This document shows positions 8,288 to 18,803 of a stretch of DNA of 64,000 bases, piece by piece. The DNA lies in NCBI RefSeq assembly GCF_028596125.1, contig NZ_CP117229.1:2030001-2094000 (forward strand), read 5' to 3'. This DNA comes from Listeria innocua. Lineage in GTDB: Bacteria; Bacillota; Bacilli; Lactobacillales; Listeriaceae. The position numbers and the translations under genes are program-made. Every line of letters starts with the position of its first letter. Within the stretch, counting starts at the first letter, position 1. Under the pieces are notes generated by a model. The model had not been told where the DNA came from. It searched no databases and saw nothing but the letters and a program-made list of their open reading frames with translations.

Positions 8288-8674
8288 ATGAAAAAAATGT
8301 TAGTTGAATTTAGAGATTTCGCGTTAAAAGGGAATGTACTAGATCTTGCGGTGGCCGTTGTTATTGGGGCTGCTTTTGGAAAAATCGTTTCATCTTTAGT
8401 GAATAACATCATCATGCCATTCGTTGGTGTACTCCTCGGTGGTCTTGATTTCTCAGATTTAAGCTTCAAAGTTGGAAAATCAGTCATTCAATACGGTGCA
8501 TTTATTCAATCCATCGTGGACTTTGTCATCATCGCTTTTGCCATTTTTATTTTTGTCAAAGTACTTACTAGTTTTATCAAGAAAAAAGAACAACCAACCG
8601 AAGAGACACCAGTACCTCCAACAGAAGAATACTTAAAAGAAATTCGCGATTTATTAAAAGAACAACAAAAATAA
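8288..8674 (+). CDS. mscL: Large-conductance mechanosensitive channel MscL
   Basis: 128-aa homopentameric channel subunit that opens under membrane tension to release solutes during hypo-osmotic shock. It has an amphipathic N-terminal helix ([20 protein letters not shown]), the TM1 pore-lining segment with the Gly-rich gate, an extracellular loop, TM2 (about 68-90) and a charged C-terminal helix ([13 protein letters not shown]) that forms the cytoplasmic bundle. GGGAGGTGA sits 5-6 nt before ATG 8288, which excludes the 11-codon upstream extension. Confidence 0.95.
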   Translation: MKKMLVEFRDFALKGNVLDLAVAVVIGAAFGKIVSSLVNNIIMPFVGVLLGGLDFSDLSFKVGKSVIQYGAFIQSIVDFVIIAFAIFIFVKVLTSFIKKKEQPTEETPVPPTEEYLKEIRDLLKEQQK

Positions 8675-8680
8675 GCACAT

Positions 8681-8732
8681 AAAAAAACAGGAACCTAAGT
8701 CATTATTTCTGACTAAAGGTTCCTGTTTTTTT
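8681..8732. terminator. Bidirectional terminator after mscL
   Basis: The long stem pairs 8685-8702 with about 8710-8727 (ACAGGAACCT/AGGTTCCTGT core), with A and T runs at either side. It serves mscL and the convergent membrane-protein gene. Confidence 0.88.
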
Positions 8733-9123
8733 ATTGTTGTTGTTTCTTTAATTGTACCGCTAAGAACATTTCCACCACAGCGACTACTAAGAAGATAATT
8801 TGTAAAATAAATACATAACCGATAATGAGTATTTGAACTACCATCCAGACTGCGAGTACGGCCGCTGCTGCAAACATGACTTCTTTTGTTCGTGGTAATT
8901 TTTTTAGTAAATAAATTAGTGCTGCTAAATGGAATAACCCAACAAATATGAATAAAAATATGCCTGGGATTAAATAATCGACAAACGGTGAACCATCAAG
9001 CAATCCGGTCGAAAGTGATAAAAGACTACCACTAGGCTTAAAAACCATCGATAATCCCCCATAAATTGCTCCAAATGCTGTAAAACCAACTATTAAAATA
9101 CTACTTATACGTGTCCAGTTCAT
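8731..9123 (-). CDS. Four-helix membrane protein, unknown function
   Basis: 130 aa with four predicted membrane helices (about 6-27, 50-72, 80-98, 102-124), a short basic loop LKKLPRTKE between the second and third, and a KKQQQ tail. I do not recognise the family. GGAGAACGCC precedes the ATG. It is transcribed alone, convergent with mscL. Confidence 0.65.
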   Translation of the reverse strand: MNWTRISSILIVGFTAFGAIYGGLSMVFKPSGSLLSLSTGLLDGSPFVDYLIPGIFLFIFVGLFHLAALIYLLKKLPRTKEVMFAAAAVLAVWMVVQILIIGYVFILQIIFLVVAVVEMFLAVQLKKQQQ

Positions 9124-9167
9124 GGCGTTCTCCTAGTCGTTTTTCTAGTAGTATACCACGAAAATTA

Positions 9168-9377
9168 TCATTCTGCTGCTTTTCTTCGTATTATTTTTTT
9201 GATTAAATCGATCAGTACGAAAACCGCAATTCCGCATGCGACAACTGTTGTAAGATACCAAGCCGGCCCAGATTCCGCGCGTACTCCAAGCCAATAAGTC
9301 ACCGTTTTCGGATTAAAAAATGCAAAGCAAATCGCACAAAATGCAATAATTCGACCAATAATGGAATTTTCTCTCAT
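9168..9377 (-). CDS. Small membrane protein, unknown function
   Basis: 69 aa with two hydrophobic segments (about 8-26 and 41-61) and a basic C-terminus (KKIIRRKAAE). ATG 9377 lies about 11 nt after AAAGGAG; the 30-codon upstream extension has a different, hydrophilic composition and no ribosome site. Function unknown. Confidence 0.6.
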   Translation of the reverse strand: MRENSIIGRIIAFCAICFAFFNPKTVTYWLGVRAESGPAWYLTTVVACGIAVFVLIDLIKKIIRRKAAE

Positions 9378-9516
9378 AGCAAGTGCATCTCCTTTTCTTT
9401 TATTATAACAATGGTTAGGAGAGAACTGATTACTTTTTAGGTCCCAAAATTGTATATCCCGTGACAAGTTTTGGTTTGTTGTTATAAAAATAAGGCAGCT
9501 AACTTCAATTTAATTC

Positions 9517-9551
9517 AAAAAAAATCCCTGAAAAATTTCAGAGATTTTTTT
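9517..9551 (-). terminator. Intrinsic terminator after groEL
   Basis: AAATCCCTGAAA/TTTCAGAGATTT stem, with a minus-strand T run at 9517-9524. Confidence 0.8.
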
Positions 9552-9570
9552 ATTGTTCGGTTGATATGAA

Positions 9571-11229
<1,659 letters not shown>

Positions 11230-11232
11230 TTA

Positions 11233-11517
11233 TTATTTAGTAATTGCTAAAATATCACTTTCACGTAAAATCAGATAGTCAGTTCCTTCATACGTCACTT
11301 CTGTTCCAGAGTATTTTGCGAAGATAACCGTGTCACCTTCTGCAACTTCAAGTGGTTCTTTTGTGCCGTTATCTAGCACACGACCTGAACCGACTGCAAC
11401 AATTTTCCCTGATTGCGGTTTTTCTTTGGCAGAGTCTGGTAATACAATCCCACTCGCTGTTTTTTCCTCTGCTTCAAGTACTTCAATTACAACACGATCT
11501 CCTAATGGTTTTAACAA
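11233..11517 (-). CDS. groES: Co-chaperonin GroES (Hsp10)
   Basis: 94-aa heptameric lid of the GroEL chamber. It begins [14 protein letters not shown], contains the mobile-loop region ([19 protein letters not shown]) and ends SDILAITK. The start codon is TTG 11517 with AGAGGAGGT upstream, an uncommon start for such an abundant protein. First gene of the groESL operon. Confidence 0.97.
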
Positions 11518-11555
11518 TGTAAATGACCTCCTCTGATATAATTACATTTTTCATT

Positions 11556-11582
11556 TTAGCACTCGACACATTAGAGTGCTAA
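11556..11582 (-). promoter_or_regulatory. CIRCE operator (HrcA site) of groESL
   Basis: Perfect 9-9-9 inverted repeat TTAGCACTC-N9-GAGTGCTAA between the groESL promoter and groES. This is the canonical HrcA binding site. Confidence 0.97.
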
Positions 11583-11592
11583 TACAGTTATT

Positions 11593-11620
11593 ATGATACC
11601 AAACTAAATAAAAATTGCAA
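11593..11620 (-). promoter_or_regulatory. Sigma-A promoter of groESL
   Basis: Minus strand -35 TTGCAA (11615-11620), 16-bp spacer, -10 TATCAT (11593-11598). The start falls next to the CIRCE, so HrcA would block initiation. Confidence 0.65.
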
Positions 11621-11749
11621 GCAAAAACGTTTAAAAATTAAAGAATTCTTATTTGCGGTAAAGCGTGATAACTAGTACAATAAGAAGAGCTATTTCCGCT
11701 ATTTTTAAGCATTTAGCTGGAGCTTGTTTTTAGAAGGGATGCGTATTTT

Positions 11750-12436
11750 TTGCCTAAACGTTATATTACTATTGTATTAGTTTATTTATTATTACTATTT
11801 TCTGCATCTATTGGGATTCCCGTTGTTCAACATATTTTACTTAGTATGACTTCGATGTCTACAGCGGATGCTCAAACTTATGGGGTAATTACATGGTCGA
11901 TTTTTTCTAATTTATTATCACTGGCCATTATTATTCCAATGCTTTATAGAAAACCAAAAGAAAATAAAATCGAACTCGGTGAAAAAACTGCACCATTTCT
12001 GAGTATTGTGTGGATTATTGGTGGAGTGATTGGGTTATACGTAGCACAATTTATTTGTAGCATTATTCTAACGCTAATTTCTGGGAATATTGGTGAATCG
12101 GCAAACACAGAATTACTTGTTGATTTAACTAGATCTGCGCCTATTTTCTTGATTTTCATTTCAGTTCTCGGGCCAATTTTAGAAGAGCTTGTTTTTAGAA
12201 AAGTGGTTTTTGGTGGGCTGAGTAATGTGATGAACATTCATGTGGCTGCAGTTATTAGTTCGCTATTCTTTGGGCTACTTCACGGGGATATTTCCTTTTT
12301 ACTTACTTATTTTGTCATCGGTCTAATTCTTTGTTTTCTTTATACGAAAACGAAACGAATTGCTGTTTCGATGGGCGCACATATTTTAATGAATACCATT
12401 GTTTTGCTCGTGAGTCTTGGAATCATTGGAGGATAA
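11750..12436 (+). CDS. ydiL: CPBP intramembrane metalloprotease (YdiL-like)
   Basis: 228-aa polytopic membrane protein of the CPBP/Abi (CAAX protease) family. The three catalytic motifs are intact: EELVFRK (EExxxR), FGLLHGD (FxxxH) and HILMN (HxxxN). Bacterial members act as glutamic intramembrane proteases or self-immunity proteins; the substrate here is unknown. TTG 11750 is the likely start, after AGAAGGGATG. Placement next to groESL and before ydiK and rex matches B. subtilis ydiL-ydiK. Confidence 0.85.
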   Translation: MPKRYITIVLVYLLLLFSASIGIPVVQHILLSMTSMSTADAQTYGVITWSIFSNLLSLAIIIPMLYRKPKENKIELGEKTAPFLSIVWIIGGVIGLYVAQFICSIILTLISGNIGESANTELLVDLTRSAPIFLIFISVLGPILEELVFRKVVFGGLSNVMNIHVAAVISSLFFGLLHGDISFLLTYFVIGLILCFLYTKTKRIAVSMGAHILMNTIVLLVSLGIIGG

Positions 12437-12437
12437 T

Positions 12438-12635
12438 ATGAAAAATTCATTAATAAAGCAAAGTTTTCTTTATTTTGCGCTTGGTCTTGTATTTGTCTAT
12501 TTTGTTATTGTTCGAGTGGCTGAATATGGTTATGATCTTGTTGCCTATATACTTATACTCATGATGTTAATTGATTTTGGTATTGGTATTGGCCTTATTA
12601 TCACTGGGCTTAAAAGACGTAAAAAAAACCTGTAG
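12438..12635 (+). CDS. ydiK: YdiK-like small membrane protein (DUF4305)
   Basis: 65 aa with two membrane helices and a basic tail (GLKRRKKNL). Its ribosome site GGAGGATA overlaps the last codons of ydiL, and its ATG is 1 nt past the ydiL stop, so translation is coupled. The pair ydiL-ydiK is conserved in Bacillus; function unknown, perhaps an accessory to the protease. Its stop codon lies in the stem of the following terminator. Confidence 0.75.
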   Translation: MKNSLIKQSFLYFALGLVFVYFVIVRVAEYGYDLVAYILILMMLIDFGIGIGLIITGLKRRKKNL

Positions 12636-12671
12636 AAAGTAAGTGTTGCTTACCTTCTACAGGTTTTTTTA
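12621..12671. terminator. Bidirectional terminator, ydiK / rex
   Basis: Long stem AACCTGTAGAA...TTCTACAGGTT (12627-12637 with 12655-12665) plus inner GTAAG/CTTAC pairing, with A and T runs on the two sides. It serves both convergent genes. Confidence 0.9.
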
Positions 12672-13316
12672 TTCTGTTTTCGCTGGATAGTTTTCCAGGA
12701 AATAGATTAACGTTTGTAATTCCGTTGTAAGATCGATATGGTGCACACGAACTTGTTTTGGAACGCTAATACGAGCTGGCGTAAAGTTTAGAATACCTTT
12801 AACATCTGCTTCAATTAAACGATCTACAGTTACTTGTGCTTCATCAGCTGGAACTGTCAGAATAACTACTTCCACACCATTTTCACGAACAATTTCTTCC
12901 ATATCATTTAAGTGATAAATTGGAATGTCTTGTTGAACACTACCAACTTTCGCTGGGTCTACATCAAATGCCGCAACGATTTTGATATTATTGTTTTTCA
13001 TGAAATTATAATGTAATAATGCTGTACCTAGGTTACCTACACCGATTAGTGCAACATTTGTCTGTTTGTCCTGACTAAGTGTTTTACTGAAAAAGTCGAG
13101 TATGTAAGAAACGTTATACCCGTATCCTTTCTTACCTAATGCGCCAAAGTACGAAAAATCACGTCGAATAGTCGCTGAATCAACTTTCACCGCTTCACTT
13201 AATTCCGCAGATGATACTCGTTCCTTGCCTGATTCATCTAGGTATTTCAAGTAACGATGATATAATGGTAAGCGTTTTGCTGTCGCTTGTGGAATTTTTG
13301 TTGTTTCCTCCATCAT
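12669..13316 (-). CDS. rex: Redox-sensing transcriptional repressor Rex
   Basis: 215-aa homodimeric repressor that senses the NADH/NAD+ ratio and controls fermentative and respiratory genes. N-terminal winged helix (about 1-80; recognition region [12 protein letters not shown]), then a Rossmann domain with GVGNLGTAL for dinucleotide binding (about 85-210) and a domain-swapped C-terminal helix. The start at MMEETTK is the family-consistent one, with AAGGGAC upstream; 23 more codons are open upstream but lie in the leader. Convergent with ydiK. Confidence 0.95.
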   Translation of the reverse strand: MMEETTKIPQATAKRLPLYHRYLKYLDESGKERVSSAELSEAVKVDSATIRRDFSYFGALGKKGYGYNVSYILDFFSKTLSQDKQTNVALIGVGNLGTALLHYNFMKNNNIKIVAAFDVDPAKVGSVQQDIPIYHLNDMEEIVRENGVEVVILTVPADEAQVTVDRLIEADVKGILNFTPARISVPKQVRVHHIDLTTELQTLIYFLENYPAKTE

Positions 13317-13399
13317 GCCTTCTGTCCCTTCTTCTTTTAAATTTTTTCTGAAGTTGAAGCTTTTGTGAACTGTACTTCCTTTCACATGCTTGCTTATAT

Positions 13400-13428
13400 A
13401 CTATAAACATTTCACAAGGAATGCACAA
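13400..13428 (-). promoter_or_regulatory. Probable sigma-A promoter of rex
   Basis: Minus strand -35 TTGTGC (13423-13428), 17-bp spacer, -10 TATAGT (13400-13405). The spacer contains TTGTGAAAT, resembling a Rex half-site. The intergenic stretch 13317-13626 otherwise holds the rex leader and the ABC-F promoter. Confidence 0.45.
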
Positions 13429-13568
13429 ACTTTTTGCTCATGATTTTCAAGCAATAGTTTGTCCCGCAAAATATCTAGTGTTTTCCTTCTTTTCCATTCT
13501 ACGCTAAAATCACAAATAATGCGAGTGTTTTCACAATCTACCTTATACGTGAAGCCCTTCTTCTCTCA

Positions 13569-13597
13569 TTGCGATTACTTGGCTTTTAAGATAAACT
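13569..13597 (+). promoter_or_regulatory. Possible promoter of the ABC-F gene
   Basis: -35 TTGCGA (13569-13574), 17 bp, -10 TAAACT (13592-13597), about 30 bp before the ATG. Confidence 0.4.
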
Positions 13598-13626
13598 AGT
13601 AAGGAGAACGTTCGAGGAGAGAGATT

Positions 13627-15579
13627 ATGATATTATTACAAGTTCAGCAAATTTCTAAATTCTTCGGTGCAGAAGTTATTTTAGATAATATTAAATTAGA
13701 AGTAAAAACAGGCGACCGAATTGCCTTAGTTGGCCGAAATGGCGCTGGTAAATCTACTTTACTTAAAATTATCGCTGGAAAAATGAGTTATGACGGCGGA
13801 ACAATTTCTAAACCTAAAAGTGTCGAAATTGGCTATTTGGCTCAAAATACTGGCCTTGAATCCACGAAAACAATTTGGGATGAAATGTTAAGTGTTTTTG
13901 ATTCACTTAGAAAAATGGAAGCAGATTTACGCAAAATGGAGCTTCGTCTTGGGGAACCTGAGCTTTATAATAATCCGGAAAAATATCAAGCATTGATGAC
14001 CGATTACGATACCTTGCAACATACTTTTAAAGAAGTTGGTGGGTATACGTATGAAGCAGAAATCCGTTCCGTTTTAAACGGTTTACGCTTTTATCCAGAA
14101 GATTATGAAGTAGAAATCGCCTCACTCAGCGGTGGGCAAAAAACAAGGCTTGCACTGGCTAAGTTATTACTCGCGAAACAGGATATTCTTGTTCTCGATG
14201 AACCGACAAACCATTTAGACATTGAAACACTAGCATGGTTAGAAACCTATTTGCAAAACTATCATGGTTCTTTACTTATCGTTTCTCATGACCGCTATTT
14301 CCTAGATAAAGTCGTTAACCAAGTATACGAAATTAGCCGCACAAGAATTGATCACTACAAAGGAAATTACAGTTCATTTGTTAGTCAAAAACAAGCTAAA
14401 CTTGAACAAATGTGGAAAGAATTCGATAAACAACAAAAACAAATTTCCAAGCTAGAAGATTTTGTCGCTAGAAATATCGTTCGAGCTTCTACAACTAAGC
14501 GAGCTCAGAGCAGAAGAAAACAATTAGAAAAAATGGATGTACTCGCCCGACCTCAAGGCGACGAAAAATCTGCTCATTTTGGCTTCCAATTTGAAAAGCA
14601 AACTGGTAAGGATGTTTTAATGGTAGATGAATTAAGTATTGGTTACGCCAAAGACAAGCGCATCGCTTCCAATCTAACATTCGAAATGAAACGTCAAGAT
14701 AGTCTAGCGCTCGTTGGTCCAAACGGAATCGGTAAATCTACCCTTCTTAAAACACTTATTCGTGATATTCCAGCTCTTAGCGGTGAATTTCATTTTGGAG
14801 CAGGTGTCAAAATCGGTTACTATGACCAAGAACAAGCTAAACTAACATCCAACAAAACTGTTTTGATGGAACTTTGGGATGATTATCCAGAATTAAATGA
14901 AGTGAACGTTCGAACAACACTGGGTAATTTCTTATTTTCAGATGATGACGTCCTAAAAAACGTTCAATCCCTTAGTGGTGGTGAAAAAGCTAGACTCGCT
15001 CTTGCCAAACTTACTTTACTTGAAGCCAATGTGCTAATTCTTGATGAACCTACCAACCATTTAGACATTGAAAGTAAAGAAGTTTTAGAAGCTGCTTTGA
15101 TTGATTTTGAAGGAACGATTCTATTTGTTTCTCATGACCGTTACTTTATTAATCGCATCGCTTCAAAAGTAGTAGAACTAGCCCCAGAAAAAGCGACCGT
15201 TTTTCTTGGCGATTATGATTATTATCAGGAAAAAATCGCCGAAGCAAAAGAACTAGCGCGCCTTGATGCAGAAGATCGTCGTAAAAAAGGGGAACCTGTC
15301 GAAGCAACTGCCTCGGTTAGAAAACTAAATTATCAAGAAGAAAAAGAACAACAAAAACTACTTCGTCAAAGAAAACGCAAACTAGAAGAAGTAGAAAAGT
15401 CTATGGAAGAAACAGATAAAAAAATCGCCGAACTAGAACTTCAATTAACCAAACCGGAAATTTTTCAAGACCATGAGAAAGCTTTTGAAATTACGCAGGA
15501 ACTTGATGTGGTAAAAGCACGTGGTGAAAAATTGATGGAGGAATGGGAAAAAGTAAGCGAAGAACTAGAATCTATGTAA
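13627..15579 (+). CDS. ydiF: ABC-F family ATPase (YdiF-like)
   Basis: 650-aa cytosolic protein with two ABC domains and no membrane domain. First Walker A GRNGAGKST (about residue 36) and signature LSGGQ; second Walker A GPNGIGKST and signature LSGGE; each half has LDEPTNHLDIE and a following SHDRYF. The linker has the charged helical hairpin (KLEDFVARNIVRAST) that reaches the ribosome in ABC-F proteins, and the C-terminal ~80 residues are a coiled coil. Likely acts on ribosomes; resistance activity is not implied. GAGGAGAGAG precedes the ATG. Neighbouring rex matches Bacillus ydiF. Confidence 0.9.
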   Translation: MILLQVQQISKFFGAEVILDNIKLEVKTGDRIALVGRNGAGKSTLLKIIAGKMSYDGGTISKPKSVEIGYLAQNTGLESTKTIWDEMLSVFDSLRKMEADLRKMELRLGEPELYNNPEKYQALMTDYDTLQHTFKEVGGYTYEAEIRSVLNGLRFYPEDYEVEIASLSGGQKTRLALAKLLLAKQDILVLDEPTNHLDIETLAWLETYLQNYHGSLLIVSHDRYFLDKVVNQVYEISRTRIDHYKGNYSSFVSQKQAKLEQMWKEFDKQQKQISKLEDFVARNIVRASTTKRAQSRRKQLEKMDVLARPQGDEKSAHFGFQFEKQTGKDVLMVDELSIGYAKDKRIASNLTFEMKRQDSLALVGPNGIGKSTLLKTLIRDIPALSGEFHFGAGVKIGYYDQEQAKLTSNKTVLMELWDDYPELNEVNVRTTLGNFLFSDDDVLKNVQSLSGGEKARLALAKLTLLEANVLILDEPTNHLDIESKEVLEAALIDFEGTILFVSHDRYFINRIASKVVELAPEKATVFLGDYDYYQEKIAEAKELARLDAEDRRKKGEPVEATASVRKLNYQEEKEQQKLLRQRKRKLEEVEKSMEETDKKIAELELQLTKPEIFQDHEKAFEITQELDVVKARGEKLMEEWEKVSEELESM

Positions 15580-15603
15580 TCTACATAAAAAAAGGAGCTA
15601 ACA

Positions 15604-16563
15604 ATGAAAAAGATTTTAATTATTTCTGGTTCAATTATCGTTGGGTTACTTGTAATTATTAGTATTTGCGCAAGTTTTTACTTATATAGCTATGCGCTAT
15701 CTCGTGATAATTCAAGTATGAATGATAAACCGACTGCCGATCAAACTACAAAAACAGCCAAACTTGCGAAGAAAAATCGCCAAGAAAATATCGCTTGGAT
15801 GGAGCAACAACGTCTAACAAAATGGACAGAAACCTCAGCAGATGGCTTGAAACTAGTCGCTAATTATTTAGAAGCACCCTCACCTTCCAATACAACCATT
15901 ATTTTGGCACATGGTTATCGAGGGAAAAGCGGCAAAGTCGAAATGGCTGGTCTAGCAAGGATGTATAATCAAAAATTCGGCTACAATGTATTAATGCCTG
16001 ACGCAAGAGCACACGGCGAAAGTGAAGGAAAAAATATAGGCTTTGGTTGGCCAGAACGTAAAGATTATGTTCAGTGGACAAACCAAGTACTCGATAAAAA
16101 TGGCGATGATACAGAAATTGTCCTTCATGGTGTTTCCATGGGGAGTTCCACCGTCCTCATGACAAGTGCCGAAAAGCTGCCGAAACAAGTAAAAAGTATT
16201 ATCGCGGATTGTGGCTATACTTCCATGGACGCCGAACTAGCTTATCAATTAAAAGCAATGTTTCATTTACCGAAATTCCCAATCATTCCAATGGCTAGTC
16301 TTATCAATAAAGTAAAAGAAGGTTTCTTTTTCAGTGAAGCAAGTGCGATTAATGCCGTAGCTGAAACTGATTTACCTATTTTCTATATTCACGGTGATTC
16401 AGATGCATTTGTCCCTACTTCTATGGTAGAAGAACTATATGACGCCACCAAAAGCTACAAGGAAAAATGGGTTGTAAAAGGCGCTGAACATGGTCAAGCA
16501 TTCACTGTTGAGCCAGAAACTTACGAAGAAAAAGTCCGACAATTTTTAACTAAAACAATGTAA
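15604..16563 (+). CDS. Membrane-anchored alpha/beta hydrolase
   Basis: 319 aa with an N-terminal membrane anchor (about 4-30) and an extracytoplasmic alpha/beta hydrolase domain. HGYRGKSG is the oxyanion region, GVSMGSS carries the nucleophile Ser, YIHGDSDAFVP has the Asp, and GAEHGQAF has the His. Substrate unknown; it resembles YqkD/YfhR-type hydrolases. AAAAGGAGC precedes the ATG. It is 24 nt after the ABC-F gene and probably co-transcribed. Confidence 0.82.
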   Translation: MKKILIISGSIIVGLLVIISICASFYLYSYALSRDNSSMNDKPTADQTTKTAKLAKKNRQENIAWMEQQRLTKWTETSADGLKLVANYLEAPSPSNTTIILAHGYRGKSGKVEMAGLARMYNQKFGYNVLMPDARAHGESEGKNIGFGWPERKDYVQWTNQVLDKNGDDTEIVLHGVSMGSSTVLMTSAEKLPKQVKSIIADCGYTSMDAELAYQLKAMFHLPKFPIIPMASLINKVKEGFFFSEASAINAVAETDLPIFYIHGDSDAFVPTSMVEELYDATKSYKEKWVVKGAEHGQAFTVEPETYEEKVRQFLTKTM

Positions 16564-16606
16564 AAAAAGACTGCAATCAAAGTGAGAAATTACTTTGATT
16601 GCAGTC
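16562..16606 (-). terminator. Intrinsic terminator after tsaD
   Basis: Perfect 15-bp stem (16569-16583 with 16592-16606), with the T run on the minus strand (16562-16568). It is back to back with the plus-strand hairpin at 16611. Confidence 0.85.
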
Positions 16607-16610
16607 CCGG

Positions 16611-16641
16611 GCATGCGGAATTTAACTCCGCATGCTTTTTT
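16611..16641 (+). terminator. Intrinsic terminator after the hydrolase
   Basis: Perfect GC-rich 9-bp stem GCATGCGGA/TCCGCATGC (16611-16619 with 16627-16635) followed by six T residues. Confidence 0.9.
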
Positions 16642-17662
16642 AAATGTCTTCCAGCAATAAACCTGGATTTGCATTCATATCATAATTGCTTCGTTTTCCT
16701 TGTAAGAAACTCACTGTCCCTGCAGCGGCAATCATAGCCGCATTATCACCACATAACGATAACGGCGGAATAATCAGCTCGGTATCCGGAAGTTCTAATT
16801 TTACTTCTTGAATAAGTCGCTCTCTCAAACCTTGATTTGCCGCTACTCCACCAGCAAGAAGCAATTGTTTCACGCCATGTTGTTTAGCTGCGCGAATCGT
16901 CTTACTTACTAAAACATCGACTACACTAGCTTGAAAACTAGCTGCCATATCATTAGGATTTGGTTCTTCCCCGCGCTGTCTTAAATTATGCACCGTATTA
17001 ATAAAAGAAGACTTCAATCCGCTAAAACTAAAGTCAAACGAACCATCATCCATCATCGCCCGCGGAAAATGGAACGTGTCTTCACCATCTTTTGCAAGTT
17101 TATCAATTTGAACACCACCTGGATAAGCTAAACCAAGTGTACGCGCCACTTTATCGTATGCTTCGCCGGCCGCATCATCTCTTGTTTCCCCGATAATTTC
17201 AAATTCATTATCTGCTTTCATTAAAACAAGTTCTGTATGCCCACCACTGACAACTAACGATAAAAGCGGAAATTGAAATTCTGTTTCAAAGCGATTCGCA
17301 TAAATATGTCCAGCAATATGATGCACACCAACTAAAGGCAAATTATGCATAAAAGCAAGTGTTTTTGCAGCATTGACGCCAATTAGAAGTGCACCGACTA
17401 AACCAGGACCTTCAGTTACCGCTACCCCGTCTAAATCGTCCATCGTTACATTCGCTTGTTTTAAAGCTTCTTCAATCACGAGCGTAATTTGCTCCACATG
17501 ATGACGAGATGCAATTTCTGGAACCACGCCACCAAATCGCTTATGACTTTCTATTTGCGAAGCCACAACGCTAGATACTATTTCACAACCATTTTTCACA
17601 ACAGAAGCAGCTGTTTCATCACAGCTCGATTCTATCCCAAGAATTAATGTATTTTTTTTCAT
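16640..17662 (-). CDS. tsaD: tRNA N6-adenosine threonylcarbamoyltransferase TsaD
   Basis: Catalytic subunit that transfers the threonylcarbamoyl group to A37 of ANN-decoding tRNAs (t6A), working with TsaB and TsaE. About 340 aa of the Kae1/Gcp ASKHA fold: [12 protein letters not shown] at the N-terminus, metal-binding histidines in ASRHHVEQ and GVHHIAGH, the [10 protein letters not shown] block and [15 protein letters not shown] start at ATG 17662, which overlaps the rimI stop as ATGA; an in-frame GTG at 17674 (344 aa) is used in some annotations. Last gene of the t6A operon. Confidence 0.95.
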   Translation of the reverse strand: MKKNTLILGIESSCDETAASVVKNGCEIVSSVVASQIESHKRFGGVVPEIASRHHVEQITLVIEEALKQANVTMDDLDGVAVTEGPGLVGALLIGVNAAKTLAFMHNLPLVGVHHIAGHIYANRFETEFQFPLLSLVVSGGHTELVLMKADNEFEIIGETRDDAAGEAYDKVARTLGLAYPGGVQIDKLAKDGEDTFHFPRAMMDDGSFDFSFSGLKSSFINTVHNLRQRGEEPNPNDMAASFQASVVDVLVSKTIRAAKQHGVKQLLLAGGVAANQGLRERLIQEVKLELPDTELIIPPLSLCGDNAAMIAAAGTVSFLQGKRSNYDMNANPGLLLEDI

Positions 17663-18114
17663 AAGTCCACCCACATCACTAGCGCATCTTCTTTCGTATC
17701 CGGATAATAGTTTTTCCGAATGGCGCCGTCTTGAAATCCTAATTTCTTGTAAAGCCCTTGTGCTACATCGTTTGAAACGCGAACTTCTAAAGTCATCCGA
17801 ACAACACCGCGCTCTTTTGCAACACGAATCATTTCCCGTAAAAGTGCCTCGCCGTAGTGATTACCTTGAAAATCGGGATGAATCGCAATATTCGTAATGT
17901 GCCCTTCATCTAGCACCAGCCATACACCCGCGTACCCGACAACTTGATCCTTATAAGTCGCAAGTAAATAGTAGGCATATTGATTAATAATAAATTCATT
18001 TCGAAAAGCGGCTTCTGTCCAAGGTACTGTAAATGCAGCATTTTCTACATTCATAATACTTTTTAAATCCGCAACAGTTGCCTCTCGAAATACTAAGGCC
18101 GTGTCCAAACTCAC
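17659..18114 (-). CDS. rimI: Ribosomal-protein-alanine N-acetyltransferase RimI
   Basis: 151-aa GNAT acetyltransferase. The acetyl-CoA site is the [14 protein letters not shown] region (Q/RxxGxG/A-like), with [19 protein letters not shown] as the C-terminal family motif. RimI acetylates the N-terminus of S18 in E. coli. GTG start overlapping the tsaB stop by 4 bp (GTGA). Co-translation with tsaB and tsaD is the common arrangement. Confidence 0.9.
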   Translation of the reverse strand: MSLDTALVFREATVADLKSIMNVENAAFTVPWTEAAFRNEFIINQYAYYLLATYKDQVVGYAGVWLVLDEGHITNIAIHPDFQGNHYGEALLREMIRVAKERGVVRMTLEVRVSNDVAQGLYKKLGFQDGAIRKNYYPDTKEDALVMWVDL

Positions 18115-18803
18115 TCAGAACCCCTCGATTCCAACCATTTGCTTTCCGCTTCTGCCAGTTTTAAATAATCTGGGACAAAATTGTCTGCTGGTTCACCGTC
18201 CATGTTTTCCGCCAGTTTTACAAGTGAGCTAGCCCGTGCATAAGTATAATCAGCTTGACTAAATACAGCACGTTCCCCTAAAACTTCCGTCACAGTAAGA
18301 CGAATTTGTTCCGTTAACGTGCCAACAAATAAAATCGCTTCCTTCTCCGCCGTTAATTGTTCAAGTAAATCAGTAAGCGCAATGTGGCTATCCGCTACAA
18401 TGTTTTTCATTACACCGTCACTTGCACGATAAACACCCGCATACACATTCATACGACGAGCATCCATCAAAGCAACGACTTTTCCAGGGAAGTATAAACC
18501 ATTTTCTGCTAAAAGTGCTAAGGAAGAAATCCCGACAATTGGAATTCCAGCATCCCACGCCATTGTTTTCGCAACGGTTACACCAATCCGAAGTCCTGTA
18601 TAAGAACCCGGACCTTTAGCAACAGCAATTTTTTCTATATCAGTTGGTTTTACGGCACATTCTTCCATTAAAGCAGCAATTGCCGGAAGTAATCGCACAC
18701 TATGATTTTTTTTCAAATTCGTCGTATATTCACCAAGAACAACACCTTCATTAAAAAGTGCTATCGTCATCGTATCTGAAGACGTATCCATTCCAAGTAT
18801 CAT
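18111..18803 (-). CDS. tsaB: t6A biosynthesis protein TsaB
   Basis: 230-aa TsaD paralogue without catalytic metal ligands, acting as the dimer partner of TsaD in t6A synthesis. Motifs: ILGMDTSSDTMTIAL at the N-terminus and AKGPGSYTGLRIG. The ATG overlaps the tsaE stop by 4 bp (ATGA). Part of tsaE-tsaB-rimI-tsaD. Confidence 0.93.
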   Translation of the reverse strand: MILGMDTSSDTMTIALFNEGVVLGEYTTNLKKNHSVRLLPAIAALMEECAVKPTDIEKIAVAKGPGSYTGLRIGVTVAKTMAWDAGIPIVGISSLALLAENGLYFPGKVVALMDARRMNVYAGVYRASDGVMKNIVADSHIALTDLLEQLTAEKEAILFVGTLTEQIRLTVTEVLGERAVFSQADYTYARASSLVKLAENMDGEPADNFVPDYLKLAEAESKWLESRGSE

